A stretch of 64,000 bases of DNA from Biomphalaria glabrata (Eukaryota > Mollusca > Gastropoda > Planorbidae): contig NC_074716.1 in the NCBI RefSeq assembly GCF_947242115.1, positions 11,446,365 to 11,510,364 on the forward strand, written 5' to 3'. Shown piece by piece: positions 12,848 through 24,182 of this stretch. Made by a program: the position numbers and the translations under genes. Numbering within the stretch: position 1 is the first letter of the stretch; every line of letters starts with the position of its first letter. The notes beneath the pieces are model-generated. The model saw only the letters and a program-made list of their open reading frames with translations. It was not told where the DNA came from and searched no databases.

Positions 12848-13047
12848 CAGGGCCGGCCTTTGATAATTGGAGGCCCTAGACGAAGTGAAATTGTTGCTCC
12901 AGATGAAATTAAAAACAGCGAAAAAATTTAATTACGACATTTATTTAATTATTCTATTTTTATTTTATTTTTGGTCATGTGCGAGGCTCCCACAAACTGG
13001 AGGGACTAGGCCGCTGCCTAGTTTGCTTATGCTTAAGGCCGGCCCTG
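12848..13047 (+). mobile_element. hAT-like MITE, family 1-related, 200 bp
   Basis: The ends CAGGGCCGGCCTT and AAGGCCGGCCCTG are perfect inverted repeats of 13 bp. The flanks share GAAGTAG (12841-12847 and 13048-13054), a 7-bp direct repeat that may be an eroded 8-bp duplication. The interior is non-coding. Confidence 0.8.
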
Positions 13048-13439
13048 GAAGTAGGCTCTATAGCCTACTCTAAACGATCACAGCGCGACAACTTAAACCT
13101 AAGTCACTTTTAGTAACACAAACCAAACTGCAGCTGTCTGCAACGTTCACGCTACGAAATAAAGGTAACTTATCTCCCCTCATTTTGATATACCAATTAC
13201 GATCAAGACGAACTCTAGCATTATTCTCTGCATTGTCTCTGTTATCTAACCAAAAGTTTGTTCCCTCTTACAAATTAGAGCTCGGACACATGCACAGGAC
13301 AGCGGCGCATCAGGTACAAGTGAAAGAAGGCAATCAAATTTCGCTAAAAAGAAGGCTCGCTCCAGAACCTATCGCATTAAACATGTACATTTTGTATACA
13401 TATAAAATGGCAGAGAATTATAGAGGCAGAGGAAAAATC

Positions 13440-13770
13440 CAGTATGTATAGGTACATGATGGCAATTAAAGCGAGAAGAACAGGCCGTCCTAGCCCAGTT
13501 CAGAGTCGGTTATTGCCCGATTGGCGTGTACTTTGAGCGATTCAGAGAGAATTATGACAAAGGACGCCGCCATTGCAGAGAGGGCGAAGAAACAATAGAC
13601 CACATTTTGTGAGAATGTCGCGTCTTGCACGAGAAGGAACAAGAAGGTGAGAAAGAAAGAATTGGTCCATGTCTGGATACGAGTTATTGCAGTAGAACGG
13701 GGACAAAGAGACATTAAAACACATTGCCCAATTTCTTTCACGTGCTTTAAGGGAATAAGTCTCGTCAGTC
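13440..13770 (+). mobile_element. Decayed LINE 3' fragment (RNase H tail and Cys/His motif)
   Basis: The + frames give FRVGYCPIGVYFERF, then HCREGEETIDHIL and ECRVLHEKEQEGEKER, the pattern that ends RNase H-bearing LINEs (a YCP-type start, a C-x-E-E-T-x-D-H motif, then E-C). A stop interrupts the motif and the frame is lost afterwards. It is an old fragment. The upstream stretch 13048-13440 holds nothing I recognise. Confidence 0.55.
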
Positions 13771-14150
13771 ACGACAGGAGTTTCAGATAATGTGTAGCTT
13801 ATTCTCATTGAGTAAAGAATTAGTGTGCAGCACATATACCTTTGAATTAGGCTACTAAAAAGTATATATATATAAATAATTTCTACGTTTCAGACGTTAC
13901 TTAAAAAATCGTACATCCTAGTACAGGTCTATTGTAGGACTGCACGGAATGGAAGCGGGAAAGGGTTAAACTTGGCAGAATTGTGACGACCAGACATCCA
14001 CCCAATTTGATGGGTTAGTATGCCAGCATCGAAGGGCCGAGGTATTTTATGTTAAACAAAAAAGTTGTTTTTTTTTCTACATAGACTCTTACAGTTTACT
14101 TCGTATCAGTTCAATTATAATGAAATAAAGTTGTTAATGTGCTCTACAAT
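13771..14150. other. 3' flank of the uncharacterised - strand gene
   Basis: AT-rich sequence with no gene. It should contain the 3' UTR of the gene ending at 14151, but no clear AATAAA on the - strand was found close by. Confidence 0.4.
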
Positions 14151-16032
14151 CTACAATTCTGAATAGTTCAGTGATATTAAAGTTGGGAACTCATCCAATT
14201 GTTTCTTCAGTCTTTCGCTTTGTAATTGGTGCTCTGAGCGTGCAGACGATTGGGTGGAGCCTTGCTTTCTTCCGGAAGATGATTCCGACTTTTGAGGGTC
14301 GGTGCAGACAGAAACTCGACGTTTGCGAGAATAATTCACCTTTGCCTTGACAGAATGTCTCGCAGAAGGCTTGTCAACTTTTAACGTTTTCCTTGCCACT
14401 TTGTCACTGACTTTTACGCCAGATGGTAGGATCAGGGATGTGTCACTCAACTTGCGGTTAGTTTTATCAGGTAGTTGCGGAGAGTCGTTAGCCTGGCTGT
14501 TTGTTATGGGCTGGTCATTTTCAGATTTTTCACTAAGTGAAGATTCAAGGTCATCTGCACTATCATTAACATGTTGATCACTCGATCCATTAAGAACCAA
14601 GTCAGTTGAATGGCATGTCATCTTGTTTCTACCTTGAAGAATATTAGGAAGAAATAAATGAATGTGTGTCGTACGTCCGTTCCTTGGGTTAGTTTCAACT
14701 TCACACATTATGGAGTTCGCGGTCCTACTATCTTCGGGGTTTTGATTTGAAACATTTGATGGTTTACTAGATCTATCACTGACATGGTCAGGCGGCAACT
14801 TATTAGATGTGCTGGCCTCGATCTCAGACCTGGAGTTTAGCGCCTTACTTTGCGCAATCCCTTCTTTGATGTACCCATGCCTTTCTGTGCGCAGTGGTTC
14901 CAGATTTAGTACCTTGCATCTGGCGGGCTTTGGATCGGATCGATGTCTTTGTTGATTTTTTAGATCAATACTGATAGGAAGAATTATCCGCTTTATATCT
15001 TCGCTATTAGTCAGACTTGGGTGTCGGTCACGTGGTGAGCTTTCTTCTTCGCCTGCGCCTTCACTTGGCTGACTGACTTCCGGGGAGTAAAATCGCGGGT
15101 GTTCTATTTCGTCGGACATGTTGACTTTTTGCAGAAGCTCGGACGCTGCCACTAGACATTTAAACGTAGGGGACTGACTCCTGGGGTGGTAGCCATGCTT
15201 GGACGGTGACAGCGTTTTGACGACATGTTTGACTTCCGAGGATTTCGAACCTGATTTTAAAGGAGGCATTTTCGAACTTGCCGACGGACTAGTGACGTCT
15301 GAGAGAAGCATTGCGTTGGGGTGGGCTTCATGAGATGACATAGTGTCAGAGGTAAGGTGTTTAACACTCAGAAAAGTTTCTTTCGGTAGCTGTGGACATT
15401 CTCGCCCTTTCTTGTGGAGGTAGCCATTTCGAAAAGATAAGTGGCGAGTGTTTTCCCCGCCATGTTCGTTTATTCCGTTGGACTTAGTGACGTAATTTCT
15501 TCCAGGCCGGAATGTGTGTCCGGCGTGAATACGTACGTTGACGTCATTTAAAGTTCGCCAACATGTTCGTCCACTTCCTAATGACCTAACGGCCAGTGAA
15601 GGTGACGATCGTAGGATTTCAGATATCTGGTCGACTGGAACAACCAGGGAATAGCTGTAGCCTGTGTAAAGAGCGTGCCGCAAACTGTCCGAATGCTTGC
15701 CTCGAGCCTGCCAGTCAGTGGACAGACGAACTTGTCTTAGTCCGTTGGAACTGCCTCGGTTCCAATTCACGAATTCTTCGTCAGCGTTAGTCGTGGCGCG
15801 CGTGATGGGTAGCATTTTGGTACAGCGTGATGAAGTACTGACATTGTCATCGTCTATGGAAACCAGACTTGGACACAGGGGCACTCTAGACAAAGTCAAT
15901 CTATGGGACCTTTTGTTGTCCGTGGGCCAACTGTCAATGTTCTGAGTCGCATTTGTATCAAGTGACTTTATGCTAGTAACTGGTACCCAATGAATGTATC
16001 GTGACAAATTTTTCTTTTTGACTTTGTTTCCT
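14151..16032 (-). CDS. Uncharacterised protein, long terminal exon (partial gene)
   Basis: This is an open frame of 626 complete codons on the - strand, ending LISLNYSEL and a TAG at 14151-14153. It has no in-frame ATG near its upstream end; the frame instead runs back to a strong splice acceptor (a T tract then CAG) at 16033-16035. The exon therefore begins at 16032 with the last base of a codon, and it is the terminal exon of a gene whose earlier exons I could not find. The product is hydrophilic, Ser-rich and basic toward the C-terminus (SVKAKVNYSRKRRVSV, GRKQGSTQSS), with no membrane segment and no recognisable domain, so it is probably largely disordered. It is not repeat-like, and its GC content and codon use are richer than the flanks, which argues for a real host gene. 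If it were a single-exon gene the first Met (MLPITRATT) would be about residue 74. Confidence 0.7.
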
Positions 16033-16142
16033 CTGAAAAAAAAAAAAGAAAGAACACATTAGTCAATTTAGTTAGAACATTTGTTTGAGGTACATCTATT
16101 TGTTGATGGGAAACTACGACCGATTTGACATCTTTCACTATA

Positions 16143-16483
16143 TTATTGGCCTCCTTCAGTCGTAGAACGACTCTGGTTCATCTCGCGCACCTCCTCATGT
16201 GGCTGTGGAGCCCTATTTTGGAGAGACTCTCCCGTCCACAGATAGCGCAGGTTAAGGTGGCTTTTGCTTCGGTGGTAGAGGAGCTGGCCATTTTTCGTAT
16301 TGTACGTTTTTCTTCCTGAGCGGAGACCCATGTTCTTTCACTGTCCATAGCTTTCTTGATCTCTGTCTCTCTCCATCTGGTGCGGTCTAGAGCTATGTCT
16401 TCCCAATGGTCAGTATTGATGTTCACTGATTTGAGGTCCCGTTTTATTACATCTATGTAACGGAGGTGGGGGCGACCAGTTTT
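16143..16483 (-). mobile_element. LINE 3' end fragment with C-terminal zinc finger
   Basis: The - frame reads KTGRPHLRYIDVIKRDLKS, DHWEDIALDRTRWRE and then CAICGRESLSKIGLHSHMRR, a C2HC/C2H2-like finger. This order (GRP-x-RY-x-D, W-x3-A-x-DR-x-RWR, finger) is the standard tail of one group of animal LINE RT proteins. The piece is still open over more than 80 codons, so it is not very old. It sits just upstream of the unknown gene's terminal exon, inside the putative intron. A related + strand tail lies at 46540-46905. Confidence 0.75.
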
Positions 16484-16809
16484 TCTTTCACTATATATGG
16501 ATATATGTATATATATATTATGTTGAGCTGACGTAAAGTTTCATTGACATATATGGGCTACACTCTAAGAATATTCGTTCTCAGCTATATCCATAAGCTT
16601 ACTTATAATAGAATGATTCAGAATTCAGACAATGACAGTATGCGTGATTTAAAATAGCTTTTCTCTACAACTCGGATGAAACAAAATATATATTCATCAT
16701 TTCCACACTTACTGAGCCTTGCTTGTTAAAATATTTGTCTTTTGTGATCGCGACTTTGTTTAATAAGACGCGTGTATACAAAATTAAGTCTTCTTCACAC
16801 GCCACGTGG
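16484..16809. other. AT-rich spacer, nothing recognised
   Basis: Contains a short ATATAT run near 16496-16520. No gene or repeat family is assigned. Confidence 0.4.
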
Positions 16810-17215
16810 TATCAATGTCAAATTATGACAGTTTGGGCAAATATAGTCTTTCGATTCAACAGCTTCTTTCCAAAAACAATAAAGTTGACATTGAATCAAT
16901 TTATTTACTAGAAGACTTTAAGACTGCTGTGACTCATTTGTTTAATGTTGATAGTAATGACACGAGACATGAACTTAAATATTTGGCATTGCTTTTGATT
17001 GGCAGCGATGCCTTTCAAATTTGTAAAGAGAATGTTTTTCGGACATTCCAACTATGACATCGATTGTTAAAACAATGTTGGCTATTCCTGTCAGAAGTAC
17101 TGCCAGTGAAATGGTATTTTCAGTGTGTGCAGTGACAATGGACGATCTTAAAAAAAACAGAAATTGTTGTAAATGCTGACATTTCTCAAATGCAACATGT
17201 AGCCCTGATTGTTAA
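16810..17215 (+). mobile_element. Decayed hAT transposase, C-terminal fragment
   Basis: An open frame of about 80 codons (ending GSDAFQICKENVFRTFQL) is followed, after a stop, by MLAIPVRSTASEMVFSVC. The word IP-x-S/T-A-S-E-x-VFS is the signature of the hAT C-terminal dimerisation domain. The catalytic N-terminal part is missing, so the copy is inactive. Confidence 0.7.
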
Positions 17216-17364
17216 ACTGACTTTCAGCTACTTAAAAGCAACTATTATCTCTGTTCAATGTCAGATCATTAGTCGTCACATTTACAGCTTCGATGTTTTG
17301 TGAACTTTGACCTGCAGCAATGTTTTTTTTAATGTTTGAAATTGCAATAGCCAGTACGTTATAC

Positions 17365-17516
17365 CAGAGGCGTAGTGAGCAATACGTGCGCCCGGGGGCA
17401 AGGTACTTTTTGGCGCCCCCTCCTCTATTTACCATGAACATACATAGGCGCCTCTATGTGAGTGGTAGCGCCCGGGGAATGGTTCCCCTCTTGCTCCCCT
17501 CCTCACTATGCCTCTG
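17365..17516 (+). mobile_element. hAT-like MITE, 152 bp
   Basis: The ends CAGAGGCGTAGTGAG and CTCACTATGCCTCTG are 15-bp inverted repeats with one mismatch. Flanking octamers CGTTATAC (17357-17364) and CGTTGCAC (17517-17524) agree at 6 of 8 positions, fitting an aged hAT duplication. The interior is GC-rich (CGCCCGGGGGC) and partly self-complementary. Confidence 0.75.
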
Positions 17517-17960
17517 CGTTGCACATTATTTTGTGTTTTATCTACAATTATGTCAACTTTCAAGTTCTATTGTTTTTATGGTTTTTAGCTAATAATTTAA
17601 ATCGAACCTTATTACACGATCTTAGTTTTGCTATCACCAAATTTCATTACCGAACCGAACTCGAGCTTAAGATATCGAACCGAACCGAAGCTGAACAAGA
17701 TGGTTCGATTTCCATCTCTACTATTTATACTGCATTCTTTCTTGAAATGTTTTTACCTATTGAATGCATCTGTTTTAAGGATTTCTAGATCTAAACCATA
17801 GACTTATATATATTACTCACTTATATATATAAACATTAAAAAGGCGATATCTTTTTACCCCTATTTTATAGTCGGCTATTCTCACACGAGAGTGTGTGGC
17901 GGAATAAATCGCTCCGCCTGCCTATAAACAGTGGCTCTCTTGACCCTTCTGTATGAATGG

Positions 17961-18041
17961 TTAACTCTTTCTCTCCTAAGTGACGATAACAACGTTGATT
18001 CCACCAGAATGTGGTACATAATTACGGAGAGAAAGAGTTAA
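17961..18041. mobile_element. 81-bp TTAA-bounded MITE, copy 1
   Basis: The element runs from TTAACTCTTTCTCTCC to GGAGAGAAAGAGTTAA, a 16-bp inverted repeat that is perfect here. TTAA ends suggest a piggyBac-type TTAA target. The same 81-bp element occurs in reverse orientation at 54331-54411, and a left-half relative lies at 41511-41545. Confidence 0.8.
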
Positions 18042-18201
18042 TATACAGAAAGCAGCTAAGACTTCTTGAACACTTTCACTAAATGTCTGCGCTCTATCAT
18101 GGGTATACGTTGCCAAGTCCGCATTACAAAGAACGATGTTAGTGCGGATGCCCGTCCGCTATAGTCCGACAAAGCGTGCTCGTAATAGATTTATACAAGT
18201 G

Positions 18202-18441
18202 CATATCCGGATTTACTACAATGCGTCAAGCCAGCGCCTTACCCTCCACCAATATTTTCTTTAAAAAAAGAAGGAAAATGAGATTAAAATTAAAAGTGCT
18301 CAAATTTCTTTATTTGAAGTCTGCATGCTTTTAGATACAATTCTGATTAATAAGTGAATTTTTATGAACGTTTTAGAAAAAGTGTAGGGGCCTACACACA
18401 AATCCTGTCCCGAGGCCTCCGTTTACTTAAATCCGGCCCAG
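18202..18441 (+). mobile_element. hAT-like non-autonomous element, family 1, copy b
   Basis: It starts CATATCCGGATTTAC and ends near TTAAATCCGGCCCAG, matching the ends of 88-387. The interior shares the GCATGCTTTTAGAT word and a GTGTAGGGGCC region. Ends are eroded. Confidence 0.5.
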
Positions 18442-18470
18442 CGACCACGGCAGACAAGTGTTATGTCTGC

Positions 18471-18580
18471 ATTGAAGGTGGCAAAATGTGTAGATCGCAG
18501 GCTTCGCAGCTAGGATTTCATAACAACGTGAAACACTGCACTCATCCGTAATCTGACTCGAAGAAAGGCTTTATTATTAA
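18471..18580 (-). repeat. Dispersed repeat family X, copy 1
   Basis: On the - strand it reads CTTCGAGTCAGATTA, then TGCAGTGTTTCACG, AGCTGCGAAGCCTGCGATCT and ACATTTTGCCACC. The same word order occurs at 36242-36345 (+) and in two opposed pieces around the SINE at 34529. Class unknown. Confidence 0.55.
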
Positions 18581-18972
18581 ACTATATTATACGCTACTTT
18601 TAAAAGCGATATTTTCTTTTCTTTCTGAGTACTTGATTTGATATTAGGCTAACTGTAGCAATGACTATGCACAGACAGGACTTTCCTTATAAAAAATACA
18701 ACGAATAATTTATTAACAAAGACACATTCATAAGTCGTACTCTCAAGCCTATAAATCATTCGACTACTGAAAAAAAGTGCTAAACAGTTTATATAAAAAA
18801 AACAAATATACAGGCCAGTGCGTATTGTGAACCAACCGATATCAGGTATCAATATATCGACATCAGCATGCTTTTAAGATCGAATTCTTGCAAGGAGTAT
18901 TGACACTGATGCATTTATTTCTTAATATGTTTACCAGACCAACGCCAGCTTTATTTACTCATTTGTAAAAAA

Positions 18973-21046
18973 AACTCTCCTACTCTCTCCTATAGCCTAT
19001 AACTCTCTCCTACTATCTCCTATAGCCTATAACTCTCTTCTATAGCCTATAACTCTCTCCTACTCTCTCCTATAGCCTATAACTCTCTCCTACAGCCTAT
19101 AACTCTCTCCTACTCTTTCCTATAGCCTATAACTCTCACCTACTCTCTCCTATAGCCTATAACTCTCTCCTACTATCTCCTATAGCCTATAACTCTCCTA
19201 TAGCCTATAAATCTCTCCTACTCTCTCCTATAGCCTATAACTCTCTCCTACAGCCTATAACTCTCTCCTATAGCCTATAAATCTCTCCTACTCTCTCCTA
19301 TAGCCTATAAATCTCTCCTACTCTCTCCTACAGCCTATAACTCTCTCCTATAGCCTATAAATCTCTCCTACTCTCTCCTATAGCCTATAAATCTCTCCTA
19401 CTCTCTCCTATAGCCTATAACTCTCTCCTACAGCCTATAACTCTCTCCTATAGCCTATAACTCTCTCCTACTCTCTCCTATAGCCTATAACTCTCTCCTA
19501 TAGCCTATAAATCTCTCCTACTCTCTCCTATAGCCTATAACTCTCTCCTACTCTCTCCTATAGCCTATAACTCTCTCCTACTCTCTCCTATAGCCTATAA
19601 CTCTCTCCTACTCTCTCCTACAGCCTATAACTCTCTCCTACTCTCTCCTATAGCCTATAACTCTCTCCTACTCTCTCCTATAGCCTATAACTCTCTCCTA
19701 CTCTCTCCTATAGCCTATAACTCTCTCCTACTCTCTCCTATAGCCTATAAATCTCTCCTACTCTCTCCTATAGCCTATAACTCTCTCCTACTCTCTCCTA
19801 CAGCCTATAACTCTCTCCTACAGCCTATAACTCTCTCCTACAGCCTATAACTCTCTCCTATAGCCTATAACTCTCCTATAGCCTATAAATCTCTCCTACT
19901 CTCTCCTATAGCCTATAACTCTCTCCTACTCTCTCCTATAGCCTATAACTCTCCTATAGCCTATAAATCTCTCCTACTCTCTCCTATAGCCTATAACTCT
20001 CTCCTACAGCCTATAACTCTCTCCTACTCTCTCCTATAGCCTATAACTCTTTCCTATAGCCTATAACTCTCACCTACTCTCTCCTATAGCCTATAACTCT
20101 CTCCTACTATCTCCTATAGCCTATAACTCTCTCCTACTATCTCCTATAGCCTATAACTCTCCTATAGCCTATAACTTTCTCCTATAGCCTATAACTCTCT
20201 CCTACTCTCTCCTATAGCCTATAACTCTCTCCTATAGCCTATAACTCTTTCCTATAGCCTATAAATCTCTCCTACTCTCTCCTATAGCCTATAACTCTCT
20301 CCTACTCTCTCCTATAGCCTATAACTCTCTCCTACTATCTCCTATAGCCTATAGCTCTCCTATAGCCTATAAATCTCTCCTACTCTCTCCTATAGCCTAT
20401 AACTCTCTCCTACAGCCTATAACTCTCTCCTACAGCCTATAACTCTCTCCTACTCTCTCCTATAGCCTATAACTCTCTCCTATTATCTCCTATAGCCTAT
20501 AACTCTCCTATAGCCTATAACTCTCTCCTATAGCCTATAACTCTCACATACTCTCTCCTATAGCCTATAACTCTCTCCTACAGCCTATAACTCTCACATA
20601 CTCTCTCCTATAGCCTATAACTCTCTCCTACAGCCTATAACTCTCTCCTATAGCCTATAACTCTCTCCTACTCTCTCCTATAGCCTATAACTCTCTCCTA
20701 CAGCCTATAACTCTCACATACTCTCTCCTATAGCCTATAACTCTCTCCTATAGCCTATAACTCTCTCCTACTCTCTCCTATAGCCTATAACTCTCTCCTA
20801 CAGCCTATAACTCTCACCTACTCTCTCATATAGCCTATAACTCTCTCCTACTCTAGCCTATAACTCTCTCATATAGTCTTTAACTCTCTCCTACTCTCTC
20901 CTATAGCCTATAACTCTCTCCTACTCTATCCTATAGCCTATAACTCTCTCCTACTCTCCTATAACCTATAACTATATCCTACTCTCTCTTATAGCCTCTA
21001 ACTCTCATCTACTCTCTCCTATAGCCTATAACTCTCTCCTATAGCC
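18973..21046. repeat. 2.07-kb minisatellite built from 10- and 20-bp modules
   Basis: The array mixes a 20-bp module TATAGCCTATAACTCTCTCC with a 10-bp module TACTCTCTCC, most often giving 30-bp units, but 20-bp and occasional 15-bp spacings also occur. Sparse variants (CAGCC for TAGCC, AAATC for AACTC, CACAT) are shared by neighbouring units, showing block duplication. It carries stops in its frames and is not coding. Divergence rises toward the right edge (20820-21000). Confidence 0.97.
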
Positions 21047-21136
21047 ACTGTGACAATAGTTTGTCGAATAAACCAAAGTTTATTAAGGAAAAACAACAAC
21101 TACTGTACACATTGTTAGTGCTGTTAAATCATTGTT

Positions 21137-21262
21137 TTAGGTCTACATGTTTTGGATGGTCCTGCAGATTTGAACATTATTACATCCTAACCCAAACCTC
21201 CTGCAGGGACTGTGGGTGATGGCCTCGGGCAGGTTCGAACCCGGGATCACCGAGACATTTGA
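21137..21262 (-). mobile_element. tRNA-derived SINE, family B, fragment
   Basis: On the - strand it reads CGGTGATCCCGGGTTCGAAC (a box B), then a GCAGGAGG-TTTGGGTTAGGA segment and a 3' part ending CCAAAACATGTAGAC, in the same order as the better copy at 34529-34736. The 5' half of the head is missing. Confidence 0.65.
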
Positions 21263-21819
21263 AGGACAGTTCAGAGCTCATATAAGATATTATGTACATC
21301 TTCATGGCTAAATAAAAATTTATCTGAACTTATTAAATAGTTAATTTAATTAGTAACACATTATTTCATAGTACAATATATGATGGTTGAACAAACACCT
21401 CTATGTGATATAAACATCAGGTATGATAAGAGAGCATAATATGAAGTCAGAATTTCCATTAGATATGATGAAATATTAGTTGTATATTGAACAATCACTT
21501 ACTATCATGTCAAATAAGATTTATTAACGCACACAAATAATATTATTTTTATATCACCCAGAAAAGATGTTAACTCCCTTTAGTACTGATTTAAAACTAG
21601 TCGGCGCTCCAGGCAGCAGACGATAGTACACTTGGAGAAGGAGGGTATGACGGGAAGGGGGAATGGAAATGTACTCATATATTCGCAACGATGAAAAAAC
21701 AGGAGTGGTTGTCCCCCTTCTCTTTTGTTGTTGTTGCTATCCTCGTTTTCCCGCAGCCGATTTCTGGTCGCAGTGCATCGATTCATTGATTGCGGTACAC
21801 ATCAAAGCATGGTACTCAC

Positions 21820-21999
21820 TTTCAACGGTAATAAAATCAAATGTAAAGCCGTTTGATGACAAGCACGTTTTGCTGAGCGCTGGACCTGGGGACACCGGAA
21901 GTGTTCCAACGACTTCCTTTAGAGGTGTAACATCCTTGACTAGTATTAGATTGTATTCAGAGAGACAATCAGAGAAAGGAAAGTCATTAAAAGATATAG
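21820..21999 (-). CDS. Possible orphan coding exon (host gene unknown)
   Basis: The - strand is open with non-repetitive composition (KDVTPLKEVVGTLPVSPGPA, SKTCLSSNGFTFDFITVE) and ends at a very good donor, GAAA|GTGAGT, at 21818-21819. A possible acceptor (CAATGTAG) lies close above 22000, so the upper limit is approximate. The frame leaves one base at the donor, which does not match the phase of the exon at 16032, so the two cannot be directly adjacent exons of one transcript. No protein family is recognised. It may be a real exon or chance. Confidence 0.25.
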
Positions 22000-22660
22000 A
22001 TCTACATTGTTTGAGATACACACTAGCACCGTTGTTTTTTTTTTTTTTTCTAAATAAGCTTGATCTGACAGAAAATCCTCTAGTGAAATTGACTTAGGTA
22101 GAATCTAATTCTGTTATGAGTCGAGGACCGTCGCATTGCACATAGACATCAGGTTTTCTAACGCCTTGAGGGGTTACATTTAATGCATATGACAGTGGGG
22201 ATCGCCTTTTTTCGACCCAGGGGCAACTACCACTTCTCAAGGGGTTTATAACCGTTAAAAAATGGAACCGAGCCTTAATGCTTTATCGTTGACAAAAGGC
22301 TCGAATAGCACTGTGTTAGGGACCCGATATGGTCTGCTGGCCGTAGTTTTGGCATCATTGGTTTGAAACATTACAGTCAAAACGTAACACCTAGATTCAT
22401 GTCTAACAGAATACGCTACTTGTTTCGAAATGTTATGTAATAAAAACACATAGGCCTACATATTTTCGTCATTATATAAATGAGCCAGCCGATTTATCCA
22501 GAGAAAGCCTAGACCTATGTAGGCCAACTAGATGTGTTCAAATCTTAAACTAAAAGGAACCATTAGATCAGCGTTTCTCAAACTATGCCCCCCCCCCCAA
22601 AAAAAAAAAAAAAGGGAAGCAGCGAAGTCATGACGTCAGAGGGAAGTCCAAAACTAACCC
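22000..22660. other. Intergenic, with a hAT-like end
   Basis: No gene seen. At 22570-22592 the sequence CAGCGTTTCTCAAACTATGC followed by C and A homopolymers resembles a hAT (Charlie-like) terminus, but no partner end was found. Confidence 0.35.
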
Positions 22661-23122
22661 AAAGTCACAAGATAAAGTACAACAGCATGTTTCAAAGTCA
22701 CAAGATAAAGTACAACAGCGTGTTTCAAAGTCACAAGATAAAGTACAACAGCAAGTTTCAAAGTCACAAGATGAAGTACAACAGCATGTTTCAAAGTCAC
22801 AAGATAAAGTACAACAGCATGTTTCAAAGTCACAAGATAAAGTACAACAGCATGTTTCAAAGTCACAAGATAAAGTACAACAGCATGTTTCAAAGTCACA
22901 AGATAAAGTACAACAGCATGTTTCAAAGTCACAAGATAAAGTACAACAGCATGTTTCAAAGTCACAAGATAAAGTACAACAGCATGTTTCAAAGTCACAA
23001 GATAAAGTACAACAGCCTGTTTCAAAGTCACAAGATAAAGTACAACAGCATGTTTCAAAGTCACAAGATAAAGTACAACAGCATGTTTCAAAGTCACAAG
23101 ATAAAGTACAACAGCATGTTTC
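22661..23122. repeat. 33-bp minisatellite, 14 units
   Basis: Fourteen copies of a 33-bp unit (AAAGTCACAAGATAAAGTAC, then AACAGCATGTTTC) with only scattered single changes (GTG, CAA, CCT for CAT; ATG for ATA). Because 33 is divisible by three and the unit lacks stops, open frames run through on both strands; they are by-products. The array is followed by an A tract. Confidence 0.97.
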
Positions 23123-23194
23123 AAAGATACCAAACAAAAAAAAAACAACTACCAATTAACTAATTGGTTACTTTTTTAAATTGATTCTTGTGTT

Positions 23195-23312
23195 GTCAGG
23201 TAAAAGAAATGATCGTGCAAAGTTTCAGCTTGATCCGAGATTGGGTGTCGGAGAAGCAAACCAGACAGACAGACAGACAGAGTGAGTTGATACAATCTTT
23301 GTAAAAAAAGAT
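23195..23312 (+). repeat. Dispersed repeat family Y (CAGACAGA-tailed), copy 1
   Basis: Contains GTGCAAAGTTTCAGCTTGAT, a GGGTGTCGGAGAA segment, then (CAGA)n and GAGTTGATA. The same order is found at 57220-57366 (+) and on the - strand at 30500-30620. Class unknown; no coding. Confidence 0.6.
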
Positions 23313-24182
23313 CACTGTATAATTAAACGACCATACAAGAAGTAACTTAGTAACTTAAATGTTTACAGTACAAATAAAGCCACGCACCGTCACATTGAAG
23401 TTGAAGTCAAATAAACTTCACCAACTGTAACAATATTAGTACGTACCATGTCTCACTTGAGTGTCACAAAATTGTCTACTGACCGACACCTCTGACCATA
23501 CAAAAGTATCAGCTGACGCTTCTGACTAAACAATTAGATCTGCTTCGGTGGTAAGGTCAAGCTGTGTTTGCTTCTCAGTCAAATAAAAAAAAACGTCTTA
23601 AATCATAGTGGCACCATTCCAGGGCTGTTTAAACATTTGTATGTTTGTGGAAGTCACCCAACCCCCTCGGCTCCTCATCCCCCCTTCTCACCCCGTAATG
23701 AATCCTATTTGTTTTAGAAGTTTTCTTATCGACTACAATGTACATGAGTTGATTAAACTCCATTGATTTATAGAACCACCAAGACACGAGCTTAGCGTAG
23801 GTTCCCTAGACTGGAATACTCTTATTGACTTAAGCGACTGTAATCTACAGGACTTCAATAATCTTCTAAATCTATCAAATAAGATAAAAGAGACAATAGA
23901 GACTAAAATAAAAGCAAACAAGTATTTATCTCTTCCGTTTGTGCGTGTGTGAAACGTTCAGAAATAGTCATTTATCAAAGCACAGAAATTATTTTTAAAA
24001 AGAGTTTCGTTATTTTGATTAAAATTTAGAAGGAAAGAGGATGCTGATTGGGTCAATGTCAGAATGTTTTAGGATTCATTTAAATGGTACGTTAGCTCAT
24101 TATCATTAAAAAAAATTAAAATGCAAAGAAATTATAGGCAGCGGCGAATTTCAATGTCAGATTTGGCCCTGGGTGAGGTAAA
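23313..24182. other. Intergenic, nothing recognised
   Basis: No gene, tandem array or repeat family recognised on either strand. Confidence 0.4.

Noticed and set aside
22585-23163. 192-codon frame with an 11-residue repeat
   Set aside because: Artefact of the 33-bp array; both strands are open.
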